Positions 11,158 through 21,934 of a stretch of DNA of 64,000 nucleotides are shown in pieces. The translations under genes and the position numbers were made by a program. Numbering within the stretch: the stretch's first letter is position 1; the number at the start of each line of letters is the position of its first letter. Source of the stretch: Phymatolithon calcareum (taxonomy: Eukaryota; Rhodophyta; Florideophyceae; Hapalidiales). Under the pieces are notes generated by a model. It was given only the letters and a program-made list of their open reading frames with translations. It had not been told where the DNA came from and searched no databases. The DNA lies in contig OZ345352.1 in NCBI GenBank assembly GCA_977006965.1, forward strand, positions 186,001 through 250,000, given 5' to 3'.

Positions 11158-12321
11158 ATGCAGCACCTGCGCGGTCTGCTGCGCGCCGCGACGGTGTTCA
11201 TCGTCGTGGCGGCGGCGCTGTTCACCTCGTCGCACAGCACATCCTGTCCTTCCGTTTGCCGGCCGCACGGCACGTGCGTGAGCGGATTTTGCAACTGCTT
11301 CTCCAATTTCACGGGACCTTTATGCGCCACCTATGTGCAGCACGTTCCGAAAAACGCGTTCCCCGCCCCGCGTTCGGGCGCCTTCTTCGCGGTTCCGATC
11401 CAGAGTGCCGGTGGCGTGGCGGCCGAACTCCTCGTGCTGGATGCGCTGCGCGGCGGTGGGACGCAACCGGTGTTTTTCGCGCACGCGGTAGGGCCAAACG
11501 GATCCGTGCCGTATCTGCCGAGTGCGCCGCCGTTCGGTGAGCTCTTCCGTGCTGTATGGGCGTTTGATCGCGGGTCGTTTCTCACACGCGCGCCGAGACA
11601 GGTTTTTATGCTACGTGCTGCGCGGAAGGGGCGACGTTGTATGCGGCCGTGTATGCGAAAAGAGTGAAACTTTCGTGGTGGCCGACGCGCGCGCAGTCGA
11701 TGCCGAGGGCGCGTGTGACATTGAAGGTTATTGAGTGCGGGAAGAAGAGGAGGTGTCGACCGAGTGTATCGAGACCGGGGTCGTGGACGGAGAGTGTGAC
11801 CGTTTTGGCGTTGCCGGTTGTTTTGGGGACGATGGCGTTGCTGACGATTGCGATTTGCGGACTGGCTTGGGGACGCGTGTTGAGGGGGGCGGGACGGGGA
11901 CAGCAGATGTAGCATGCGGTTAGTGTTAGGGAAAGACTTGCGCCAGCGGAGACGGATGCTATGTTTCCGAGGTCTGTGTTTGAGAAGGCGCATGCTGTCG
12001 CGCTTTGGAGCGGCGGGCGAGCCGAATTGTGCGGTTTGTCTTTGCGGGTATGAGGAGGGGGAAGTGTTGAGAAGGTTGAGATGTGGACATAGTTATCACA
12101 TGGCCTGTCTTGATGAATGGTTGGAGACTAATGCTTCGTGTCCCAGATGCAGAAAACCGGCGCGTATTCGCATCGTGGTTGGGTCGAAATTGCTGGGGCT
12201 GCGTGTGGAATTGGCGAGGTTTCTGAGATGTCGTCATTCGGATGAGCGGCTCAGGCCCCGTACGTTGCTATTAGACGCAAGATATAGCAGAAGTACTGTA
12301 GTTTATTGCAAACTTGGCTAG
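11158..12321 (+). pseudogene. EGF-TM-RING-H2 membrane protein, frame-broken
   Basis: The first frame (in-frame ATGs at 11131 and 11158) has a signal peptide (TVFIVVAAALF core). It then has an EGF-like domain with spacing C-x3-C-x5-C-x4-C-x-C-x8-C ending NFTGPLC near 11325, and a lumenal region. At about 11600, near a run of five T, the reading shifts to a second frame (GATLYAAVYAKRVKLSW), which holds one membrane helix at about 11787-11873. A TAG at 11910 interrupts that frame. A RING-H2 finger follows in the first frame at about 12030-12150, with ligands C-x2-C-x14-C-x-H-x2-H-x2-C-x10-C-x2-C. RING-H2 domains of this kind are E3 ubiquitin ligases. The layout suggests a single-pass endomembrane ligase with a lumenal EGF. 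The 3' end runs into a dispersed repeat at 12250. It is probably a decayed gene, but two of the lesions could be sequencing errors. Confidence 0.75.
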
Positions 12322-12437
12322 CTACGAAACCGGAGCTTAAATGGCACCTTGCTACATACAAATTATATCTGTTGGGCTCTATTCCTCGTTTTATTCGATT
12401 CTTGATGCTCTGCTGGAAACGATCCTGGAGAGGATCG
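12250..12437 (+). repeat. Dispersed repeat, partner at 56838-57030
   Basis: This is a clear reverse-complement match to 56838-57030: AGGCCCCG at the left, GAAGTACTG, GGCTAGCTAC, TATTCGATTCTTG and GGAGAGGA blocks in the same order. It overlaps the last codons of the RING gene, so the gene's 3' end is either derived from or replaced by the repeat. Confidence 0.8.
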
Positions 12438-12439
12438 GC

Positions 12440-13715
12440 TTTTTCTTATATACTTTGAAACCAGGGTGCAGAATTCCTCATCGGGCTCATGCACCGCCTC
12501 TTTGGAGAGCTGTCCAACCTCCTTGAGAGAGACCAGTAGAGGTACTCAGAAATTTGAACAATGAGAATTTACTCTAGGATACGTTCTGGCGTTAGATTAA
12601 CGCCTTCTGCAATAAAGAAAGAAGGACAGAAAACTACTTTCATTAGCGAGCTTTTTTTCAGTTGCTGTGGATCTTTTGGGAGCTTTCCCGGAAATCATTT
12701 CTCTCACATGCTCCGAAAAAAGCTTCGTCTAAGCATGAGTACCTCATGCACCTCGGTCCTCGCCGTGGAGCACACGCGCCTTGATTATCTTTCTCTGTCT
12801 TTCTCCACATGAAGATCGAAATCGTGACAGGCAGCGCTACAGCAGCATTGTTTGTCCAATCTCACGGCGATAGTAACACTAGTCAAATTAGAGTATTTTT
12901 GTAAAGATGATGCTCCATTCGCGGTTCCTGTCCTTAAAGTTTGAAAAATTAAAAACTTTCTTCCGAAAGGAAGAATTATAATTTATCATCCGGACAGCAC
13001 ATACTACCAATATCGCGTCATGATCAAATGTTTTGATAAATTTTTTAATATCGACTGTCAAAATTTATAAGGCTCGTGAAGTATTAGGACATCGTATTGG
13101 CTAAAAAGACCATGACATTTTTTATATTGTTATTGGTTTTTCTCTGATCATGGCTTTTTCGAACAGATAATAAATCAATAATGAGTAGACAAGTGTTTTC
13201 ATCTCATTGGCGTTCTCTCTAATACTTTAAATTTTTGAGCCTAGCCCTCCTTGTGTATTTTTTTGCCGTCTATGGCATTTGTACGGAGACGTATAGCAAT
13301 GTGCTTAATAACACCACTTTCGATGATATTATTTGATAGCAGAAGAGACGCCTCGACATGCCTTGTCTCCATTAAGATATGACCTGTTCTATCAATAAAG
13401 GTCCTGTTCTTATATGTGAGAGTGTTGGCTCACATCTTTCGTGGAAAGGCTTCGCTGCGTCTTCTTCATGTTCTTGACCATGTTCTGCACGTTCTTAAAC
13501 TTGTGCTCAGGTTTTCAATTCTCGGATTCAACCTCACTCCGGAGAGGTCTCCTCTAATTGCTGAGTCACCGTCGGATACCGCAATCAACGCCATCACCAC
13601 GGTCTATATTTCCACCGGCATCCACGACTCCAGGATCCCTTACGAGGCTGGGAACCGCCAGCTCGCACTCCGCAAGACCCTGGAGAACAACCAACACGCC
13701 TTTAGCACAACCGCG
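12440..13715. other. AT-rich stretch without genes
   Basis: No coding motif was seen. Positions about 12575-12611 (AACGCCTTCTGCAATAAAG then AAAGAAGG) match the reverse complement of the 51-bp insertion at 42599-42649, so this includes a remnant of that small retroposed family. Confidence 0.4.
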
Positions 13716-13719
13716 AGAC

Positions 13720-14640
13720 GATCGCTCTCAATTTCCGGGCCCAATAGACCTCGATGGTCACTTGGCGCATAGCCGCGCCCAACTCGTCGGAGATTCACCA
13801 AAGTCGGTCACGCTGGTGCGACACGTCGACCAGCAGAGACAGTGGCACATCTGAGACCTACAGGGTATGGCACGCCGTCCTGATTGCGTGGGCTTCCTCA
13901 CCCCGATCCCCAGATCGTTCAACTTCGCGGTGAGGGGCGGCGGCCATCTCCATTCTCCGCACCTGCATTACTACGTGGCATTTCGCTGTCCAAGCTCTTC
14001 TGCACGTCCAGTCAATGTGAACCATCTGGGAGATCCGTATAACGTCCTATGGCAATAGTTGCTGTCGTCAAAACCTCGTCCTCTTCCGGAGGAGAAGAAA
14101 ATATTTGAGTTATCTTCTAAGAAGCGATTTGAAAAGATTGTACGGGCGAAGGACCTTGCTTCAGGGTTCTTGGCGATAGAAACGGTGTGCGAGGGGTTGA
14201 AGAGGGAAGGCTTGAAGACCGAAGCGAACAAAACATGCCCACTCGTATCGCTTTCTCAGGCGCGCGCAGAAAGATCGTGGACTTTCAACCGAACGTCTCC
14301 ACCAGAGCCGTGCGACGGCCGACTTCAATTTCCTCGCCTATCCGGGCCGCTGTGCTCACTTTCTGCATACCTGCATCTAACATGTCGGAGATCCACCAAA
14401 TTCGGTCACGCTTGCGGAAGGCCTCACGCAGCTGAGCCAGCTCTCTATTTCAGGCCCACTCGGTATGATACGCTAACTAGAGTGCGTGGGATCTCGCACC
14501 ACGGTCCCAAGATAGTTCGTTTTCACGCTAAGGGACTTCGGCGATTTTTATTCGACTTCCAAGCTCCTCAGCAACTCTACCGGATGGCAACCATCAAAGA
14601 AACGTGGATAGATCCCCCCGGAAATTGTTTCTGAGGTCTA
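13720..14640. repeat. Diverged direct duplication, ~597-bp period
   Basis: Landmarks at 13728 (TCAATTTCCGGGCC), 13788 (CACCAAAGTCGGTCACGCT) and 13886 (GCGTGGG...CCCAGATCGTTC) recur in order at about 14325, 14384 and 14484. The offset is 596-598 bp and identity is clearly reduced. The stretch is more GC-rich than its surroundings. Frames at 13416-13772 and 14059-14634 overlap it, but neither copy keeps an equivalent frame, so I do not call a gene. Confidence 0.6.
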
Positions 14641-14644
14641 AACA

Positions 14645-15920
14645 TCGGCCTCTCCCATCGATCTCTCTATTAGGACTGCCCAAGCGTTGACGCCCTCGAC
14701 TGCGATCGCGCGTGGCGTGACAATTTATTGCACTGAGGCCATGTTGCGTTTAGGAACACTGAGCTCCCAGGCCGTCCAACACGCAGACATCGAAGCGACC
14801 CAGGCGCAAACACCATGAGGGTGAGCAGAAGGCGACATAGAACCCCTCAGCGCAACAGACATCCGCCACCGTCGGAGCTTAGCCGAACCTATGGACATGC
14901 CTCGCCAATATGCGTCTATCGCTTCCTTCGTAAATCAAGGCGGATGTTTTCACGGAGATATTCGTGAGATTGGGAGCTAGAGACCGCTCACCACGGCGAA
15001 GCCAGCTCTCTTGTCTAAGATTGTCTCGAAATCGGAGATAAGTGACCGCTTCTCCGGGCATGACCTGAGCTTCTCTAGACGGGTTTGCCTTATTTTGCTC
15101 TCAGCGGTCCACGCACTTTACGCCGCTAGGGATGAGATCTTGGCCTTCTACGTTTAGATGCGCTGGAAGCTGAATATTACAGTACAGCTTCTCATGTTGG
15201 GATTCCACTGGATGCAAAATCTCCAGTAATGAACTCGGTGCTTGTCCACGAAATTTTGACCCATCAAAATGTAATGCAATTCAAAGTACCTCGCAAATTT
15301 GCAAATTGCAACATACCGTTTATTTCTGTTGAGATTTTGAAAGCTGAAATGCACCGTGATTTCAAGTGCTGTTCTACGACCTCTGCACAGCGGGTGAAAG
15401 AGGCAGATGCCACCGACAGCTTTCGCAGACACTCATCTCCGATTGACTAGCTTGGGTGACCCGGCTACTCTAATATTTTTTTCAGGGTAAATAATTGATC
15501 AAAGACGGAGAGTAGCTCAACTGAGCGCATAATTGCCCTTTCTGCAGTCATTCTAGAGCTAACAATAGAGTTTTTATTGTCTTTACAGATCTAAGATATG
15601 TCTATTAGGCTGCGAAGCCTCTTTTAGTTCAAAATGATCATGTTCACTTCATCATTACACTAAGAAAAGCTCGAAAGTAGAAATAAGCTTCAAGGCTAGT
15701 TATACGCGTGTATAGTCAGGAAAGCAGGCTCTTGCGCTGCTTACAGGCAATTGCAGTTCTCGTTTCGTTTCGAAGACCATGTTGTCTCTGTTCAATCTAT
15801 TCATTCTCCAAGATCAAGGTTGCCGCTGCACTGCAAGATCAAGAGAAAGGGATGACCAATTGATGAGAGCTTTTTAGAGCGAAGAGCTCTAAAGCAGGAC
15901 TCGGGAATAGCACGCGTGGT
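14645..15920. other. No gene recognised
   Basis: Short frames only, with no motif and no repeat partner found. Confidence 0.3.
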
Positions 15921-15932
15921 GTAAAGCGTGCA

Positions 15933-16154
15933 ATGTCTGGTGAAGATTGCGGAATTTATGCTGGCGATGTGTGGATGCGGTTTCGGAGCACTGGAAGAAG
16001 CGCCGCGGAGAAGAGGAGTGTAATTGTTTCAGGTAACACTCTCTCCTCTGAGCTAACGAAAATGGTGGACGAAGAAATGCGGATGTTTGGACAGAAAGGA
16101 AAAGAGCTCTTGGGTGTCTGCACGCCGTGCAAATATTATGAGAGAAGGAGGTGA
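15933..16154 (+). pseudogene. LINE ORF1-like fragment
   Basis: The 73-codon frame resembles the first part of the zinc-knuckle ORF1 at 46553-47047: both have an LSxEL...VD.E.R....GxELxxVCTxCK series. Here it ends before the knuckle. The following sequence (about 16560-16700) has a diverged partner near 20370-20480, so the element fragment may extend downstream. Confidence 0.55.
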
Positions 16155-16444
16155 TCTGAACAAAGCGAATATAGATCTTATTTGTGATAAGTGGATATAC
16201 ATCTCAGAGATTTAACGACCCTTTTAAAGCATGTATCAAGCCAGTGCACGAATACTCTCCGGACATCCAACCAAGTACAGTACAGCTCACGCGATATCTT
16301 TCTGTCAGCGCTCAGGAGTAATTTGTCGTTTCTTGCTGATTGGAGCTCCTTTCCATTGCTTTCTTTGGATACATGGAATTTTCGCCTTTGTCCTTCTAGC
16401 CATTTTAACGCCGATTATTGAGCAAGATAGCGCAAGAGACTGAA

Positions 16445-17050
16445 GACAGAGGAGCTGAACTTTGTATAGCAGGAAGAGTTTTCAGCTCTTCTCCAGTAGT
16501 CAAACCATTTCGTTAAAGAGCTTTTGCTCACATTATTGAAAGCAGTGTGTACATGCTATGTCCATGATGTGAAGTGTAGCGCATTATTTCATTGTGGCAA
16601 TATTTTGTGGGTTACGGTGTAGACATGTATGCACCTCTGGATGGCAGGACTTCTCAGGAATATTCCGAGAGCGCACGTCTTATGCGACACATGGAAGGCG
16701 GGGCCTTCCATAGGGGCTCCAGCAATGACCTATCAGTACCGCCCTAAGGTTTTCGAGAAACTTCAAGATGTATAGCTTCTGGGGCATTCGGGAATGTTAG
16801 AGTTTTAATACAGACTTCTATGAAGATGTCTAAAGGCTGAGCGAGGCTCGAAAGGCGCTTGGGCCGGCGTCGACCGCGACAGACGACGATACTAAAAAGG
16901 CTGTTCTCGATGTTCTTAAGAGTAAACATATCGAAGATGGGAGTGGAAACATGGAGCTGAAATATATATTCGCCTATGTATTCGGGTCGTGCATCTGTGT
17001 AATTCGAGAATCCGGAGTGGCACCGCGACTCCACATTAAAAAAAGGTTCC
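16445..17050. other. Degraded repeat sequence
   Basis: 16560-16700 shares short blocks (ACCTCTGGAT near 16632 and 20450) with 20370-20480. No coding capacity was recognised. Confidence 0.35.
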
Positions 17051-17057
17051 CGATATT

Positions 17058-17516
17058 ATGGCCCGAGTATTGCACTTTGCATTGGTTGTCGGGCTGATGT
17101 GCGTTAAGCGATTCCGTGCAGATGCAGAACAAAGCACCGAACTGAACAAGATTTCAACATATATGAGCGACGGAGGTAGCACGGGAGTAAGTGCTCTTTG
17201 CGACTTGAGAAGTCTTTGCAGCACGCTTCAGAAAATCAAGCTCTTATGTACATTACGCGCGACAAACACAACTTGGGCGCTTATATCGAGGGGGAGAAAA
17301 CCTAGTGCGAACCGTCCAGTAAAAAGCTCGAAAAGGTATTTTCGGCCCGACCGGGCTTTTCAAAGTGAAAGTACTACCCGCAGGGTTCCGAAAAGAAGTT
17401 GGAAAGTAGTGGAGAAGATTATGGAAGTGCGTACGTGGTACTGGCTTGAAGCAGAGGCTCAAAATGCTGAGTTTATGTCAAAATCTGTGCAATGGGTGAA
17501 GCGGTCTGGAGCATGA
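17058..17516 (+). CDS. Hypothetical protein, 152 residues, weak
   Basis: An open 152-codon frame with a hydrophobic N-terminus (MARVLHFALVVGLMCV) that could be a signal peptide, followed by a basic, Ser/Arg-rich region and a C-terminal RTWYWLEAEAQN segment. No family was recognised. It sits among transposon debris, so it may be spurious. Confidence 0.25.
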   Translation: MARVLHFALVVGLMCVKRFRADAEQSTELNKISTYMSDGGSTGVSALCDLRSLCSTLQKIKLLCTLRATNTTWALISRGRKPSANRPVKSSKRYFRPDRAFQSESTTRRVPKRSWKVVEKIMEVRTWYWLEAEAQNAEFMSKSVQWVKRSGA

Positions 17517-17705
17517 CTGATAATGAGGCTGGTTTTTTGCTTAATGCCTTTGATACCACCTCCTTGTAACGAGGAGAGCGCCACAACGGAAATCCGAGCC
17601 TGCCTCTATACGATTAAGATATTTGCAATTGTTGCCAATCGATCGTGGGTCCTCGGGTAGCAATCGATAGTTTCATTAAGTAAAGCTCGGACTTGGTACG
17701 ACCTT

Positions 17706-17960
17706 TTGGTTTCATACTGCAGAGCTTTTGTTACGGAATCAAAATTCACTTATTCAGCGAGCAGCCCTCCAACATTTTTGTGCTTCACAAGGTTTAAGAA
17801 AAAGGTTTTCAAACCCCGATATACCGACGTCAGCAAAGTGTGTGTACAGTGCTGTACACCTTTTCAGCATTACATAGGTGGAGGACCATCTGGTCTCATG
17901 GCAGCCCAAACCACGCAAATGAGTCAACTTTCTGAGCTTGCCAGCGGCAACAGATGACAA
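17706..17960 (-). pseudogene. hAT transposase fragment
   Basis: The minus-strand frame has the hAT-type segment TRWSSTYVMLKRC in the context expected for the middle of hAT transposases (a TRWSSTY.ML.R consensus before the insertion domain). Only about 68 codons survive, and no BED finger or dimerisation domain is next to it. The C-terminal hAT remnant at 57.7-58.2 kb is separate and in opposite orientation. Confidence 0.6.
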
Positions 17961-18179
17961 CAGCTTTTACATTATAAAAAAATAACTTAATTTTGCAGCT
18001 TGGAGGAATAAATAATCCGGTTAAAAAGACATGAAGAATTAATGGAGAATATTGAATAAAAGAATAATTCAGAGTCCCATTATATTTTCTTATATATTGT
18101 TCTTTTCTCTTGGTACATTAAGGCAAAGACAATGAGATCTGGACATGTAAGGTCTATCACGAGGCACTGTGATCATGAA

Positions 18180-18900
18180 TCGAAGTTTCGAGCCAAAGTA
18201 CAGCTGCGCTGGGAGTACGCAGTGCACCTCACCCCCCGGCCAGAAGACATAAAAAATGCAGTCAATGAAGTAGAGTCAAAATTCTTCAATCAATAATTCT
18301 GGCCACTGGTGCGAAGAAGGAAGTATGGGATCCGTCTTCTGTGCCGGATCCAGACAGCCCAACATCGCCGAAAAATCGGGGCATTCAAAATGCTGAGAAG
18401 GAGCAAGACAAAAGAACGTAAATTCGCAAACGGGGTCCCCGTAAGCAGAAATAACCATTACTGGCAGTACACACGAAAAGATATCGCAGCGATGGAGACC
18501 AGAGAGCCGTTTGTGAGGCTGTATAGTTTATATAAACAGCTAGGCCTCGCCAATACTTGCATCTAACTTTCCATCAATGTACGGGAACCGCCTAGACTCG
18601 AAGCGGGAAAGGAAGACACTATACGACAAGACGGAGAGCAGTCACCAATCTTCAAGCTTTCCAAAGTGAAGCACAGTCAAATCGCGCTGGACAGTGCCTG
18701 TGAAAGATTTGCACTCGTGTCAAAACAAGCATGGCCGAAAAACTGGCCACGAAAGCCAGAGAGCATATAGAGACCCGTGAAAGCACGCTAGAAGTGAATG
18801 ATCTCGACGCGCTGGATGACTTCTTACTGTTCAGCAGGGGGCTCGAAGAGCGCGTGAAGAACGAACAAGGCCTGTGACGACTGGCAGCATCACCGCAAGA
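18180..18900 (+). pseudogene. LINE reverse transcriptase fossil, 3' part
   Basis: Starting at about 18203 the plus strand reads RWEYAVHLTP, then a FFNQ stop, then LLCRIQTAQHRRKIGAFKML and YTRKDIAAMETREPF. This is the same series as the end of the RT at 22-24.8 kb. It continues in other frames into the C-terminal module (DSKRERKTLYD near 18600 and DDFLLFSRGLEER near 18820). Its AGA codon in METREPF corresponds to the TGA in the longer element, showing that the TGA there is a later mutation. Confidence 0.85.
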
Positions 18901-19400
18901 ACCTGATTTCGTGATATACAAATCATATATTGGATGCCTGGATCTGCTGAAGGAATCGTGGACACCGTACCACTGGCCACAAGCGCTCAACAGAAACACA
19001 ATACCGTAGTTTAGAATGAAGGAAGCAGAAAGGAGCACATCATGGGCTCCCCAATCCTTTCTTTATTGTAAGCCTGAAATGATGATGGTTTCAGGACCAC
19101 GGACTCAGAATGCACATAACGTGGCTCGAGCATTGGACCATAAGCCCTGAGACGAATAGTTTAGTTGCCAATTACTAAACTGTAGAAAAGGAGGGACGGG
19201 GCACGACAATAGAGCCCTCTTTAGCAACGATATGCGTATCGGTACAATTGCAGTTAGCTTCTAAATCAGCATGTCAGTACAGTACGCAGTGTGCGGGCAC
19301 AGCATCACTCGTATGAAGCTGTTCCTTGATGGAAGTGAGCCCTAACTGTCCACCAAATGGGCAGCGCCCTGGGGCACTCTGGGACTGATGGTCCAGCCCG
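18887..19400. repeat. Repeat copy A following the LINE (partners 28.8 kb and 43.9 kb)
   Basis: Blocks GCATCACCGCAAGAACCTGA, GCTGAAGGAATCGTGGACA, CAATAGAGCCCTCTT and CTAACTGTCCACCAAATGGG occur in the same order at about 28806-29275 and 43965-44430. The first part follows the LINE frame directly and may be the LINE 3' UTR. The last block is the terminus of the small foldback family described at 29255. Confidence 0.7.
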
Positions 19401-19404
19401 TCTA

Positions 19405-20995
19405 GGGGCCCATGCATACTCAGGTTAGCTCCTCTTACCTGAGACAGTGGCAGTAGTGAGACTGGAAGCATGTGAAAGTAAAAACATATAAGAAGGGGGC
19501 CAGCACCCAAATTTTGTGTCTATACAATCTGGTTTCTGCATCATCTGCTTTATCCTCTCGGGCTGATGTCATCACGAGGAATGAAAAGGAGCACGGGCTC
19601 CTTACAGGATTCACTCGATTAACTTTGGAACTGGGAAAAGAAGTACTGCACAGTATGATACGCAGAAGAAATCCGATATCTGCATCTGCTGCAGTACTTT
19701 CTTTCCCCGCTTCCGGTCTCACTACTGCCACTGTCTGAGCTAACCTGCGTACCGCAGATGCAGACGAAAGATTCATTGCTCAGTGATAATCTTGTTTCAG
19801 GCTCGACTTGAAAAGTAGAGAGCTCACCGGAACTCGCAGATTTCGAGCTTCAGAATATGAGTGCAACTCGAGCGTCAAATAATGGAAACATTCTTTGTGA
19901 TACCATTAGCAGTCCACTATATCAAACATGTATTCGAGAGATGATTGTGTAGATTATTGAATTAACTGCACACCACGGTCTGGACTCTATTAGTGAGGTC
20001 ACTGCCTAGTTTGCTGTATTCCAAGAAGCTCTTGCATTACGCCGTATGACGCCATAGGACGAACACACTTCACACATCTGACGAACCATAAATGCGAGTC
20101 AAAACTTCTTGACTGTGCCCACGAGCCATCTGTTAGTTCTTGTTGATTGCAATTCGAAATGTTTCTGCTTTCCTGGCCTTTCTCTAGATACGTGTGCTCT
20201 CTCGCCTCATTCCTTGAAACTATTTTAAAAGCTAGGAACTTTGCCCATTGGCTTTGAGTTTAGATTCGAAATAGTATGTGCAGCATCTCAGCTCTTTTCG
20301 AATGGCCGAAGCATCTCGAAGGGAACATTCGCTTCACCTGTCCTACAGGGTTCTGTAGATTTAATATACATGGTGTAGAGTGCAGCGCGGTTTTCTCATC
20401 GCAAATTTATTCGTGATTTTTAGTGCTTTCATGTACCTCTGGATCGCTAGACCTTTCCAGAACATGGCGGGAATGCACATTCTGTATGATACAAGGTAGT
20501 CTTGATCTTCTTTATGCGCTGCCTGTCAGTGATACCAACTGGTGCTAGAGGTGCTCCATTATATGGAGCTTACAAATGATTGTTGGAATCATGCATAAAC
20601 CTTGGATCGCCATGATTGTAATTAGATTCGGTGGGTCTCTTAATATATTCCACAGGGACCGTCTTGTCCAAAACATCATCTATCTGCATTTTAAGCCTCA
20701 ATGAATGTTGTTGTTGGTCTGTTTAAGAGTACGTTATTCTCCTGACCCCCTTATGCTCTTTCTCCTCCCGGATTTGTTCTAGGTCTGATCAGTGTTGAAA
20801 TAGAGCTTCTTATTTCGATTACCTAGTAATGTCCAGCGTCACGGGCTCGAGCTTCACTTTTTGGTCTTTCTCTGACCTTGGAGTGCCCGTACTCGAAGCG
20901 GAGCTCCCATGGATCTACTTGACAGAGCTTCTTTGGGCTTTTTCAGTGCTCCGTTGTGCAATATCAACCCGTTTTTGCAAACCAGCGCTGTTTCC
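19405..20995. other. Degraded repeats, no gene
   Basis: 20370-20480 resembles 16560-16700. Around 20520-20575 (a TGTCAGTGATACCAACTGG block) the sequence resembles 28735-28790 and 43885-43940. The 113-codon minus frame at 19435-19776 and its plus-strand shadow have no motif. Confidence 0.4.
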
Positions 20996-20999
20996 TCTC

Positions 21000-21540
21000 T
21001 CATCAACTGCTTTGCTCCCATTTAGGGCTTCCAAGGCAGGTCTTTATACTTATCTTCTACTTTGATTACGGCAGGTAGCGATTTGTTCTATGATATTAGG
21101 AGAGCACTCCTTTTTCTCTGCCTACCGCTCGACGATGGGATTCCACCCAAAGCAAGCTTGGTGGTTTCATGTTCCGCAGGTCCATGTGCAGGGCTAGAAT
21201 ATTTGGACTCTTTTTTCTTTACCTCTTTATTCATATGCGTTCCGTTCTTACTCCATCGATACTCCTCTCCTTGGAACTAACCCATCGGAATGCACGACCA
21301 AGACCGCGGCGTCTGCCACACCGATCCTCACACAGCCATCGACAAAACCTAGCATCTAGCGCTTCCTCTTTTCTCACATATAAGTCTAAATCCCCCTCAC
21401 AAACTGCTCTTGCGATCTCTACTTTTTTCTCTGAAGAGAAGAATTCCCCACCACCCAAGTACAATCTTCAAGCAGCCCCCCAGCGGACAAGTCCTGCCGA
21501 CGGAACCTTGCATATGGGTGTTCAGGCCTCCGTACGTTTT
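21000..21540 (-). mobile_element. LINE ORF1 region, truncated copy
   Basis: This is about 90% similar to 46200-46740, which continues into the zinc-knuckle ORF1 on the minus strand. Similarity stops at about 21537, before the knuckle, so this copy is 5'-truncated. The minus frame at 21231-21464 corresponds to the ORF1 C-terminal region but has no domain of its own. Confidence 0.65.
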
Positions 21541-21934
21541 GAAGAAGACCTGAGAGAGTCTGTATCTTATGTCGAATCTAAATTCTAATCCTAAGTTGAA
21601 AGAATCAAGATTTTAAAAAGCTTTTCACGATATAGGCATAAGCGGGAATGTATCAAGAGAAGAGAAAGAAAAGCAGAAACATTTGGAATTGCAATGAGCA
21701 TGAAGCAACCGCTTGGACTTTAGTAGAATCACAAACTTGTGACTCACCTTTGTGCTCTCTCAGATGGAGGAAGAGTACTCGCTCTTTGCAATCATATGGC
21801 ATAGAAGAATAGCAGTTTTAAATAGAACAAATTTATCAGGGACCTCATAAATAGGGTCCAGACCATGGTGCGAGGCTGATTCAATGATCTGCAGAATCAT
21901 CTCTTGAATGCGCTTTTGAGAAATTGGACTTTTT

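Noticed and set aside
11331-11993. 220-codon minus-strand frame opposite the EGF-TM-RING gene
   Set aside because: It is an Arg/Pro-rich shadow of a GC-rich coding strand, and the plus strand has clear domains.
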